A stretch of DNA of 26,227 nucleotides, from NCBI GenBank assembly GCA_036557185.1, contig DATBHZ010000101.1, positions 1 through 26,227 of the forward strand, in the 5' to 3' direction. The notes beneath the pieces were generated by a model that saw only the letters and a list, made by a program, of their open reading frames with translations, ran no database searches and was not told where the DNA came from. Shown here in pieces: positions 8,013 through 15,240 of the stretch; within the stretch, counting starts at the first letter, position 1; each line of letters starts with the position of its first letter. Made by a program: the position numbers and the translations under genes. This DNA is from DATBHZ01 sp036557185 (GTDB taxonomy: Bacteria; Actinomycetota; Acidimicrobiia; IMCC26256; JAENVU01).

Positions 8013-8426
8013 ATGGCACGCACCGACGCGAACCCGCCGATGCCGGACTTCGCGACCGACTACATGCTGCAAGAGGTCGACCCGACCTACCTGACGTCGG
8101 CGGTCAAGCCCAAGCAGTTCCTCCACATCGACCAGGCCGAGTGCATCCTCTGCGAGGGATGCGTCGACATCTGCCCGTGGAAGTGCATCCACATGGTCAA
8201 CGTCTCCGCGATCGACCAGGCGGTCGGCACGGAGCGACCCGGCGAGGACCCGCGCGACCACGTCGCGTTCATCGTCGACGAAGACGTCTGCACCCGTTGC
8301 GCGCTGTGCGTCGACCGGTGCCCGACGGGAGTGATCATCCTCGGCAAGCTCGGCGGGCAGTCACCAGCGGGTGACCCGCACACCAGAACCAACCGGCACG
8401 GATATTCGTACGGAGTCCGCTTCTAG
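8013..8426 (+). CDS. 2x[4Fe-4S] ferredoxin-like protein
   Basis: Soluble dicluster ferredoxin-type protein (137 aa) with two classical motifs: C44-x2-C47-x2-C50-x3-C54-P and C93-x2-C96-x2-C99-x3-C103-P. An extra Cys occurs at 58 (CPWKC). The ~38 residues between motifs exceed the usual bacterial ferredoxin loop, and there is an N-terminal extension of ~40 residues and a C-terminal tail rich in Gly, His and Arg. No membrane helix or export signal is seen, so it should act in the cytoplasm. The domain resembles NuoI-type ferredoxin modules, but NuoI helices and context are absent. It lies between the three-helix protein and cytochrome b, so it is probably an accessory electron-transfer subunit of the b6f-like complex; its partner is unknown. 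Confidence 0.9.
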   Translation: MARTDANPPMPDFATDYMLQEVDPTYLTSAVKPKQFLHIDQAECILCEGCVDICPWKCIHMVNVSAIDQAVGTERPGEDPRDHVAFIVDEDVCTRCALCVDRCPTGVIILGKLGGQSPAGDPHTRTNRHGYSYGVRF

Positions 8427-8500
8427 CGCAGCACTGGTCCGGCAGGCGCCGGGTCCGAAGGACAAGCGTCCCAACCACCCGGGACAGAGGAGAACGGCTC

Positions 8501-9307
8501 GTGGCCAACGGCAACGGGAGCAACGGGAACGGAAACGGCGCGGGCGTCACCGCCAAGCTGCTCGACCGCGCTCGTGAGACCGGGGACAAGATCGGCAACT
8601 CGCAGGTGATGACCTCGATCTTCCGACCGGGGTCCGTGTTCCGCCGCGGCTACACCGACAGCCCGCGCAACCGCTCCTACGTGATCATGAACAACGTGCT
8701 GTACCACCTCCATCCGGTGAAGGTGAAGCGGCACGCAGTGAAGGTCAGCTACACGCTGTGCCTCGGTGGTCTGTCCTTCTTCCTCTTCATCCTGCTGACG
8801 GTCACCGGCATCTTCCTGATGTTCTTCTACCGCCCGACCGAGGCGTTGGCGTGGCCCAACATCCAGCAGCTCGAGACGGCGGTGTGGTTCGGCTCGCTCG
8901 TGCGCAACATGCATCGCTGGGGCGCGCACCTCATGGTGCTGAGCGTGTTCCTGCACATGAGCCGGGTCTTCTACCACGGCGCGTACAAAGCCCCTCGGGA
9001 GTTCAACTGGGTGATCGGCGTGATACTCCTGCTGCTCACCCTGCTCCTGTCGTTCACCGGCTACCTGCTCCCGTGGGACCAGCTCGCGCTGTGGGCGGTG
9101 ACGGTCGGCACGAACATGATGGGGTACTCACCGGTGGTGGGGAACACGGTCCGGTTCGGACTGCTCGGCTCGAAGGAGATCAGCGGTGACACGCTCCTGC
9201 GCTGGTACACCCTGCACGTGCTCCTCCTGCCGTTCGTCATCGTGATCTTCATGGCGGTCCACTTCTGGCGCGTCCGCAAGGACGGCGGCATCAGCGGTCC
9301 GCTGTAG
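8501..9307 (+). CDS. Cytochrome b6-type subunit of a menaquinol:cytochrome c oxidoreductase
   Basis: Split, N-terminal-type cytochrome b (268 aa) with four core helices and no C-terminal half. Haem b ligands are H138 (MHRW) and H152 (FLHMSRVF), paired with two His of the fourth helix (YTLHVLLLP and MAVHFWR). The latter two have 14 residues between them, the spacing known for b6 rather than mitochondrial-type cytochrome b. Cys87 in SYTLCLGG aligns with the b6 Cys that covalently holds haem c_n. The PWDQ quinol-site region (GYLLPWDQLALWAV) and the ISGPL C-terminus also match b6. A ~60-residue Gly/Asn-rich hydrophilic N-terminus is extra. Start is GTG 8501 with an agaggag ribosome-binding site. 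A qcrB or petB symbol would be arguable, so none is given. Confidence 0.94.
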   Translation: MANGNGSNGNGNGAGVTAKLLDRARETGDKIGNSQVMTSIFRPGSVFRRGYTDSPRNRSYVIMNNVLYHLHPVKVKRHAVKVSYTLCLGGLSFFLFILLTVTGIFLMFFYRPTEALAWPNIQQLETAVWFGSLVRNMHRWGAHLMVLSVFLHMSRVFYHGAYKAPREFNWVIGVILLLLTLLLSFTGYLLPWDQLALWAVTVGTNMMGYSPVVGNTVRFGLLGSKEISGDTLLRWYTLHVLLLPFVIVIFMAVHFWRVRKDGGISGPL

Positions 9308-9322
9308 GGAGGACGAGGAACG

Positions 9323-10177
9323 ATGCCCGAGATCCCCGAACATCTCCTCAGGCGGAGTGCAGAGCGCCGCAAGCAGCTGGGCCTCTCCGGCGGCGACGAC
9401 ACTCCCGCGGAAGAGACGCCGGCTGAGAGCGCGGCTGCGAGCACAGCGCCCGAAGGCGAAGCGGCCGCGCCGGCGGAGACGCCCGCGCCTGCCGCTGCGA
9501 GCACAGGCGACGAGATCACCGAGGACAAGGGCGGAGTTCCCGCGCACCTGCTCGAGCGCTCACGGCGGCGCAAGGCCGCGCTCGCCGGCGGCGACGCCGG
9601 TGCCGGCGCCGGCACTGCAGCCGCCGCGGCCACCGCGACCGCGGTCAAGCCGATCGCCGCGCCTGTCGGCACCGGGCCGGGCGGGCACACGCAGCGGCTG
9701 CTCACCGTGGTCAAGTCCGGTTCGATCCAGCAGACGCGCGCCGAGGCGCAGGACAAGGTGCACACCTGGCCGCACCTGCTCGTCGTCGAGCTGACCGCGA
9801 TCCTGTCGATGACGGCGATCCTCGTGATCTTCTCGGCGATCGTGCGCGCGCCGCTGCTCGGCCTCGCGGACGTCAACAAGACTCCGAACCCGTCGAAGGC
9901 TCCCTGGTACTTCCTAGGCCTCCAGGAGCTGCTGACGATGTTTCACCCGATGGTCGCGGGTGTGACCATCCCCGGTGTCGCCCTCGCGCTGCTCGCCGTC
10001 GCCCCGTACGCCGACAAGAACCCGTCGAACAAGCCCAACGACCGCAAGTTCGCGATCTCGATCTTCACGCTGTTCCTCATGTTCTGGGCGGTGCTGGTGA
10101 TCATCGGATCGTTCTTCCGCGGCCCGGGCTTCAACTTCGTGTTCCCGTGGCACGACGGCATCTTCTTCGAGTTGTAG
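9323..10177 (+). CDS. Subunit IV-like (cytochrome b C-terminal) protein with long Ala-rich N-terminal extension
   Basis: C-terminal half of a split cytochrome b (284 aa). The conserved part starts near residue 145 and has three membrane helices (about 152-178, 210-228 and 237-265). The ef-loop motif NKTPNPSKAPWYFLGLQELL spans about residues 186-205. At the place of the PEWY quinol motif the sequence reads APWY, so the usual Glu is not there. The first ~140 residues are low-complexity Ala/Glu/Pro/Thr with a duplicated basic helix: IPEHLLRRSAERRKQLG (4-20) and VPAHLLERSRRRKAALA (72-88). ATG 9323 follows cytochrome b by 15 bp with a good ribosome-binding site. The extension is likely cytoplasmic; its job is unknown. 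Confidence 0.9.
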   Translation: MPEIPEHLLRRSAERRKQLGLSGGDDTPAEETPAESAAASTAPEGEAAAPAETPAPAAASTGDEITEDKGGVPAHLLERSRRRKAALAGGDAGAGAGTAAAAATATAVKPIAAPVGTGPGGHTQRLLTVVKSGSIQQTRAEAQDKVHTWPHLLVVELTAILSMTAILVIFSAIVRAPLLGLADVNKTPNPSKAPWYFLGLQELLTMFHPMVAGVTIPGVALALLAVAPYADKNPSNKPNDRKFAISIFTLFLMFWAVLVIIGSFFRGPGFNFVFPWHDGIFFEL

Positions 10178-10190
10178 GAGCAAGTCGCAC

Positions 10191-11060
10191 GTGTGGATCC
10201 TGCTGATCGCCATCGTCCTGGTCGTTGCGCTGGGCGCCGTCGTCGTGTTCGCGGCCGCTCGGACGCGGCGCGAGTCGGGCACGCAGGGCGACGTCACCGG
10301 GTCGCTGAGCGCCGAGACGAGACACCGCGACGCTTCGGGGTCCGAGCCCGCCGCGGATGACGCGTCCGGCGAGGCGCGTGAGCGAGCCGACGAGACCCGC
10401 CAGGCCATCGGCTCGGGATCGGCCGTTCCTGCCAGGCGCGAGGCAGGCACCGTCGCCGAGCGCGTGCCGGTCGACGAGGAGGAGCTCGGTGTCAGCCGGC
10501 GGCAGTTCTTCAACCGCGGGATCCTCATCACGATGGGCCTCAGCGGCTTGGCGTTCGGCGCCGCGGCGATCGGCTTCCTCTTTGCTCCCTCTGCCGGCGG
10601 CTTCGGCGGCCTGATCGATCCGGGCATCGCGCTGCCGGACGTCCTCGACTACGTGAACACCAAGAAGGAGCCGTACTACGTGCCGGCGGCACGCACGTAC
10701 CTCCAGCCCTACCCCGTCGCGGACGTGCCCAAGGCGAAGAAGGTCCCGCAGTACACGCTGATCATCCCCGACATGGAGAAGGGGATCGTGGCGCTCTACC
10801 AGAAATGCGTGCACCTCGGCTGTCGCGTGCCGTGGTGCGACACCTCGCAATGGTTCGAGTGCCCGTGCCACGGTTCGAAGTACAACCGGGTCGGCGAGAA
10901 GAAGGGTGGTCCGGCGCCGCGCGGCCTCGACCGGTTCGTCGTCAACATCAAGAACGACGGCTCCATGGTCATCGACACCGGAAACGTCATCGTCGGTCCA
11001 CCGATCGGGACCGACACGACCGGGCAGGTGGCCGAAGGGCCTCCGTGCGTGACCATCTGA
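10191..11060 (+). CDS. Rieske [2Fe-2S] protein of the b6f-like complex
   Basis: High-potential iron-sulfur subunit (289 aa) that takes the first electron from menaquinol on the outer face of the membrane. Cluster ligands are C206 and H208 (CVHLGC) and C224 and H227 (CPCHGS), with C211 and C226 positioned for the stabilising disulfide; C216 is an extra Cys. Residues 2-22 form one helix, then a ~75-residue charged linker. A twin-arginine motif SRRQFF (102-107) stands directly before a second helix (about 109-130), in line with Tat-dependent insertion known for actinobacterial Rieske proteins. The GTG at 10191 follows an aggag sequence just past the previous stop. Confidence 0.95.
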   Translation: MWILLIAIVLVVALGAVVVFAAARTRRESGTQGDVTGSLSAETRHRDASGSEPAADDASGEARERADETRQAIGSGSAVPARREAGTVAERVPVDEEELGVSRRQFFNRGILITMGLSGLAFGAAAIGFLFAPSAGGFGGLIDPGIALPDVLDYVNTKKEPYYVPAARTYLQPYPVADVPKAKKVPQYTLIIPDMEKGIVALYQKCVHLGCRVPWCDTSQWFECPCHGSKYNRVGEKKGGPAPRGLDRFVVNIKNDGSMVIDTGNVIVGPPIGTDTTGQVAEGPPCVTI

Positions 11061-11115
11061 CGCCACCCATGCAGACCGCTCCCCCCATCAGCGCTTCGGA
11101 CCCGAAGAGGCGAAC

Positions 11116-12369
11116 GTGATCCTGGCCCTCACCTTCCGCACGATCTTGATCGTGGTGAACATCCTCGCGTTGCTCGCGATCATCGTGATCGTTCTCTACA
11201 AGGTGCTGAGCGTGCGGCACACGCCAGACGAGGCATCGGCGCAGAACCTCACGCCGTTTCACGACGACGAGACACTTGAAGGGCGGCACCTCGAGCGCGT
11301 GCTGCGCTGGGCGCTCGCGTTCTCCACGATCGTCGCCATCGTGCTGCCGCTCTACTGGCTCCTCGAACCGAGCCGGCAGAGTGCCGAGGCCAAGGGGTTC
11401 GAGGACCGATCCATCGAGCGCGGGGCCGTGCTCTTCGCGAACAGCAGCATGCCCGCCTTCGACAACACGACCTCGCTCCAGTGCGCGAACTGCCACGGCA
11501 CCGACGCCGGAGGGAGCACGACCTCGTTCGTGCTCACCAAGGACTCGCTGGGCGGCACCGAAGGCCCGGTCAGCGTCACGTGGCAGGCCCCCGCGCTGAA
11601 CACGGTGCTCCAGCGCTACACCGAGGCCGAGGTGAAGCAGATCATCACGTACGGCCGACCCGGCACGCCGATGCCGCCTTGGGGTGTCGCCGGCGGCGGC
11701 CCGAAGAACGACCAGTCGATCGACGACCTCGTCGCCTACCTCCAGAGCATCCAGCTGACACCTGCAAAGGCGCACGCGCAGGCCGAGGCGAAGATCAAGA
11801 CGTTCGAGGCCGAGGCGCTCGGGAGCCCTGACGGCAAGATCAAGGGCTGGGTCGCGACCGCGCAGGAGGCGCTCACGACGGCGCAGAAGGGGCTCGCCGG
11901 GGCGGAGACCCCACTCGAGCGAACGAAGTACCGCATCGACATCGCGAACGCGCAGAAGGGCATCGCGTCGTCGGAGCAGGCGGCAGCCCACATCGCGCAG
12001 CTCAAGGCGACGGCCGCGAGCACCGGTGCGCAGGCGCAGCTCGCGCAGGGCGAGCTCATCTTCATGACGCAGTGCGCGCGCTGTCACACGATGGGATGGT
12101 CCTACTACGACCCGACCAATGCCGGTGTGCCGGCCCCGGGGCCGATGGGCGGCGGAGCGCTCGGGCCCTCGCTGATCGGCACCGCCGTCGAGGAGCAGTT
12201 CCCGGGTACGAGCGGCATCCAGAAGCAGTTCGACTGGATCAACATGGGTGTCGACCCCGAGAAGCCGTACGGCGTGCGCGGCATCTCGTCGGGCAAGATG
12301 CCCCACTTCGACAACACGTTGAGCAAGTCGGAGATCATGGCCGTGTTGCAGTACGAGCGCAGTCTCTAG
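11116..12369 (+). CDS. Membrane-anchored cytochrome c with two CxxCH sites
   Basis: Electron acceptor from the Rieske protein (417 aa). Two N-terminal helices (about residues 8-28 and 64-83) anchor it. The first c-type haem site is C123-A-N-C126-H127, with a likely Met ligand in GTPMPPWG. The second is C320-A-R-C323-H324, with a likely Met in SGKMPHF near the C-terminus. Between them lies a ~100-residue Ala/Lys/Gln-rich, probably helical or coiled-coil stretch (about 215-318), unusual between two cytochrome c domains. GTG 11116 follows an agagg sequence. The operon position suggests the QcrC/cytochrome f role: a two-haem wire to the terminal oxidase. Confidence 0.93.
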   Translation: MILALTFRTILIVVNILALLAIIVIVLYKVLSVRHTPDEASAQNLTPFHDDETLEGRHLERVLRWALAFSTIVAIVLPLYWLLEPSRQSAEAKGFEDRSIERGAVLFANSSMPAFDNTTSLQCANCHGTDAGGSTTSFVLTKDSLGGTEGPVSVTWQAPALNTVLQRYTEAEVKQIITYGRPGTPMPPWGVAGGGPKNDQSIDDLVAYLQSIQLTPAKAHAQAEAKIKTFEAEALGSPDGKIKGWVATAQEALTTAQKGLAGAETPLERTKYRIDIANAQKGIASSEQAAAHIAQLKATAASTGAQAQLAQGELIFMTQCARCHTMGWSYYDPTNAGVPAPGPMGGGALGPSLIGTAVEEQFPGTSGIQKQFDWINMGVDPEKPYGVRGISSGKMPHFDNTLSKSEIMAVLQYERSL

Positions 12370-12387
12370 AGCGATACAGGAGCAATC

Positions 12388-13263
12388 GTGCACGGACTCG
12401 TCATCGCTCAGGAGACCATCCCCGGAGCGAACCTCTGGTACCCCACCATCCTCGGGGTGCTCGTCGTCATCGCGGCCGTCGGATTGTTCTGTGGCACGCC
12501 GTACCTGCTGCTCGCGACCAACCTCGGCTCGCGGCTCGGGTTCCTCGTCGCCGCTGCCGGTCTCACCGGGATGCTGTTCTTGATCTCGTGCCTCTGGCTC
12601 ACGACCGCGTCGCCGCTCAACACGTTGCACGGGCGCGCACCGAGCTGGAAGGCGGTCGAATCACTGCCGTCCGAGGACATCGCGCGCTCGAAGATCCCGG
12701 CCGTCCAGACGATCCACCAGACGGGCACCAAGGTCAACACCACCGAGCAGGCGAACGTGAAAGCGGCAGTCGACTCCACGGTCGTGACCCCACAGGGCGG
12801 ACCAGGTGAGGTCACGGTCACCGGCACGAGCAAGTTCGCCAAGTACCAGCAGGCGACCGACTACATCGTGAGCAACACGTACGAGACGGGCGGCGGCAAC
12901 ATCTTCAGCCAGTTCAAGGTGAGCGTGAACGGCACCTTCCCGGTCCTGCACCTGAGCACGCACAAGCCGCTGTACGCGGTGGTCGACATCTGCCCGATCG
13001 ACGAGCAGGCTGCGATCGTGCCCTACGGCGTGAAGCCGCCCACCCCCGTCTGCGACAAGGACGTGTCGAAGCGCGAGAGCCTCGTGTTCGAGAAGGATCT
13101 CGGCTCGACGCGCGTGCCGCCAATGGTCGCGTTGTTCAGCTTCGCCCTGTTGTTCACGCTGTGCCTGCTCGGGCTGCACTGGCGTGAGAAGGACATGCGC
13201 GAACGCGCAGCGGTCCTCGCCAGGGCCTCGTCGGGTTCGTCTCCCACTCCGCAAAAGGCTTGA
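12388..13263 (+). CDS. Three-helix membrane protein with large extracytoplasmic domain (function unknown)
   Basis: Not recognised as a named family (291 aa). Two N-terminal helices (about residues 20-45 and 50-75) are followed by a ~165-residue hydrophilic domain, then a single C-terminal helix (about 244-264) and a short charged tail. The hydrophilic domain has two Cys (VDICPIDE and TPVCDKD), which could form a disulfide on the outer face. No haem or iron-sulfur motif is visible. GTG 12388 has an aggag ribosome-binding site and sits 18 bp after the cytochrome c gene, so it is probably a structural or assembly subunit of the same complex. That role is inferred from position only. Confidence 0.82.
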   Translation: MHGLVIAQETIPGANLWYPTILGVLVVIAAVGLFCGTPYLLLATNLGSRLGFLVAAAGLTGMLFLISCLWLTTASPLNTLHGRAPSWKAVESLPSEDIARSKIPAVQTIHQTGTKVNTTEQANVKAAVDSTVVTPQGGPGEVTVTGTSKFAKYQQATDYIVSNTYETGGGNIFSQFKVSVNGTFPVLHLSTHKPLYAVVDICPIDEQAAIVPYGVKPPTPVCDKDVSKRESLVFEKDLGSTRVPPMVALFSFALLFTLCLLGLHWREKDMRERAAVLARASSGSSPTPQKA

Positions 13264-13271
13264 GGTTCGCT

Positions 13272-13520
13272 ATGCGACGCACTCCCGCGCTTCTCTCCCG
13301 GGCGGCTCTCCTCGTAGCGGTCGTGCTCCTCGCGACCGGGTGCACGAACGGCCAGCTCGTCGACGCGGGTGGCGACAACGGGCAGGGCGGCCTGGCGTTC
13401 GTGCTGCTCGCCGTGTTCTTCGGCCTGTTCCTCGCGTCGCTCTTCTACATGGACAAGGTGCGCCAGCGGAGGGCCGACCGCGACGAGGTCGACAACCCCA
13501 GCGAAGACGCCAAGAAGTAG
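13272..13520 (+). CDS. Small lipoprotein with a C-terminal membrane helix
   Basis: An 82-aa product with a basic N-terminus (MRRT), a hydrophobic stretch and the lipobox LLATGC with Cys24, the expected lipidation site. A second helix follows (about residues 42-62), then a charged tail rich in Arg and Asp. A TTG four codons upstream (13260), overlapping the previous stop, is an alternative start; the ATG gives a better signal peptide. It lies 8 bp after the preceding gene and is probably co-translated with it. No function is known; small single-helix subunits are common in quinol-oxidising complexes, which makes that role plausible. Confidence 0.75.
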   Translation: MRRTPALLSRAALLVAVVLLATGCTNGQLVDAGGDNGQGGLAFVLLAVFFGLFLASLFYMDKVRQRRADRDEVDNPSEDAKK

Positions 13521-13604
13521 CGGTACCGGCCCGCCTGCGCCGTCCCGAGGGGCGTCCGACCGCCGGTATCAAGGCCGGCGGAGCAATCTGCCGATACAGG
13601 CTTC

Positions 13605-13961
13605 GTGAGTCTGATCCTGTTCCTGCTCTTGGCGGCGGTCTTCGGCGGTGCCGGCTACTACGAGGCCCGACGTCACGCCAAGGAGTTCAACCACTCGCCC
13701 GGTGGCATTCCCGCGGGCATGTGGGCCGCCGTGTGCGCGGTGACCCTCCTCATCGGGATGGCATTGCTGCTCGTGGCGGCCCGGACCGACAGGGGTGTCG
13801 GCGTCGAGACGACGGCCGACCCGTTCTGGGACCGGGACAGCACTCTGCAGGAGTACGACGACTACCACGACCTCGCCGAGGCACCTGTCGAGGACCCGGA
13901 CGTGAGCGCGCCGGTCGTCGAAGCCCGGCCAATGAAGCCGCTCACCAGCTACCCGGTCTGA
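13605..13961 (+). CDS. Small two-helix membrane protein, last gene of the b6f-like operon
   Basis: A 118-aa product starting at GTG 13605. Two helices occur at about residues 2-19 and 37-59, joined by a loop with His and Gly, followed by an acidic ~55-residue tail without Cys. No family was recognised. The 84-bp gap from the lipoprotein gene is the second largest inside the operon. The stop codon lies at the left arm of a hairpin that ends the operon. Function unknown; co-directional position suggests an accessory subunit, with lower certainty than for the earlier genes. Confidence 0.72.
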   Translation: MSLILFLLLAAVFGGAGYYEARRHAKEFNHSPGGIPAGMWAAVCAVTLLIGMALLLVAARTDRGVGVETTADPFWDRDSTLQEYDDYHDLAEAPVEDPDVSAPVVEARPMKPLTSYPV

Positions 13962-13980
13962 CCCGCAGAGGCCGCGGGTC
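13960..13980. terminator. Hairpin between convergent operons
   Basis: A perfect 7-bp inverted repeat, GACCCGC (13960-13966) and GCGGGTC (13974-13980), with a 7-nt loop fills the whole gap between the stop of the last b6f-operon gene and the stop of hemL. It can fold in both transcripts and so may end both operons. No T-run follows on either strand, as is usual in G+C-rich actinobacteria. Confidence 0.6.
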
Positions 13981-15240
13981 TCAGATCTCGTCGGCGACGT
14001 CGGCGGCGAGCTCGGCGACGCGTGCGAGCTCCGCGTCGGTGTGGGCAAGGCTCACGAACATCGCTTCGTAGCCGCTCGGTGCGAAGTAGACGCCGCGCTC
14101 CAGCATGCCGTGGAAGAACCGCGCGTACCGCTCGTGGTCGGCCTTCTGAGCTTCGGTGTAGTCGCGCACGTCCGTCTCGGAGAAGAAGAGTCCGGCGAGC
14201 GTGGTGACGCGCTGGACACGGCCGCCGGCGCCGAGGGCATCGGAGAGCAGCGACGCGAACACGCCGACCCGCTCGTCGAGGTCTCGGTACGCGTCGTCGT
14301 CGAGATGGTCGAGCGCGGCGAGACCGGCCGCCGTTGCGAGCGGGTTCCCGGACAACGTGCCGGCCTGGTACACGTCGCCCACCGGCGCGAGCTGATCCAT
14401 CAGGGCTGCGCCGCCACCGACAGCCGCGAGCGGCAGACCACCGCCGACGACCTTGCCGAAGATCGAGAGATCCGGCGTGATCCCGTAATGGCCCTGCGCG
14501 CCGGCCGGGCCGACCCGAAACCCGGTGATGACCTCGTCGAACACCAGCAGGGCACCCGCGCCCTTCGTGCCCGCGCGGAGGACATCGAGGAAACCGGCCA
14601 TCGGCGGCACCACGCCCATGTTCGCTGCGACCGGCTCTACCAGCACCGCGGCCAGCTCGGCCCCGTGCTCTTTGATCGCGGCGTCGAACGCCGCTTCGTC
14701 GTTGTACGGGATCACGATCGTGTCGGCGACCGCGCCCGGCGTGACACCGGCCGAGCCCGGAAGCCCGAGCGTGGCCACACCGCTCCCCGCGGCGACCAGG
14801 AGCGCGTCGAGATGGCCGTGGTAGCAGCCCGCGAACTTGAGGATCTTCGACCGCCCGGTCGCCCCACGCGCGAGGCGGACCGCTGTCATCGTCGCCTCGG
14901 TGCCGCTCGAGACGAGGCGCACCTTCTCCACGCTCGGCACGCGGTCGGCGATCGCCTCGGCGAGCTCGACCTCCCGGCGCGTCGGCGCGCCGTAGGAGGT
15001 GCCGTCCTCCGCCGCGCGCCGGACCGCCTCGACGATCGGGCCGTATGCGTGCCCGAGGATCGAGGCACCCCACGACTGCACGAGGTCGAGGTACCGGTTT
15101 CCGTCCGTGTCCTCGACCCATGCGCCCTCGGCACGCTCGACGAAGAACGGCTCGCCACCGACGGCCGAGAACGAGCGCACCGGGGAGCTGACGCCACCGG
15201 GGATCGCGCGCCGGGCGCGCGCGAACAGCTCGGAGCTCAA
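13981..15240 (-). CDS. hemL: Glutamate-1-semialdehyde 2,1-aminomutase
   Basis: PLP enzyme converting glutamate-1-semialdehyde to 5-aminolevulinate, the last C5-pathway step before porphobilinogen (419 aa). The PLP-binding lysine is K263 in SIFGKVVGGGLP. The N-terminal PGGVSSPVRSF and the LVSSGTEATMTAVRLAR, CYHGHLD and VFDEVITGFR blocks are typical of the family. The start is TTG 15240, overlapping the hemB stop as TTGA, so translation is likely coupled. It is the last gene of the haem operon and ends at the shared hairpin. Length matches the family (about 425). Confidence 0.96.
   Translation of the reverse strand: MSSELFARARRAIPGGVSSPVRSFSAVGGEPFFVERAEGAWVEDTDGNRYLDLVQSWGASILGHAYGPIVEAVRRAAEDGTSYGAPTRREVELAEAIADRVPSVEKVRLVSSGTEATMTAVRLARGATGRSKILKFAGCYHGHLDALLVAAGSGVATLGLPGSAGVTPGAVADTIVIPYNDEAAFDAAIKEHGAELAAVLVEPVAANMGVVPPMAGFLDVLRAGTKGAGALLVFDEVITGFRVGPAGAQGHYGITPDLSIFGKVVGGGLPLAAVGGGAALMDQLAPVGDVYQAGTLSGNPLATAAGLAALDHLDDDAYRDLDERVGVFASLLSDALGAGGRVQRVTTLAGLFFSETDVRDYTEAQKADHERYARFFHGMLERGVYFAPSGYEAMFVSLAHTDAELARVAELAADVADEI

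Noticed and set aside
7268..8023. 251-codon minus-strand frame crossing the divergent intergenic region
   Set aside because: It is antisense to the first b6f-operon gene and runs through the hairpin and palindromic repeat; a shadow.
10987..12630. 547-codon minus-strand frame opposite the cytochrome c gene
   Set aside because: Low-complexity Arg/Glu/Leu product, antisense to a gene with two CxxCH sites; no ribosome-binding site or context.
13575..13590. gcggagcaatc near 13577 resembling an arm of the palindromic repeat
   Set aside because: Only 11 bases match and no central stem or second arm is present; probably chance or an unrecognisable remnant.
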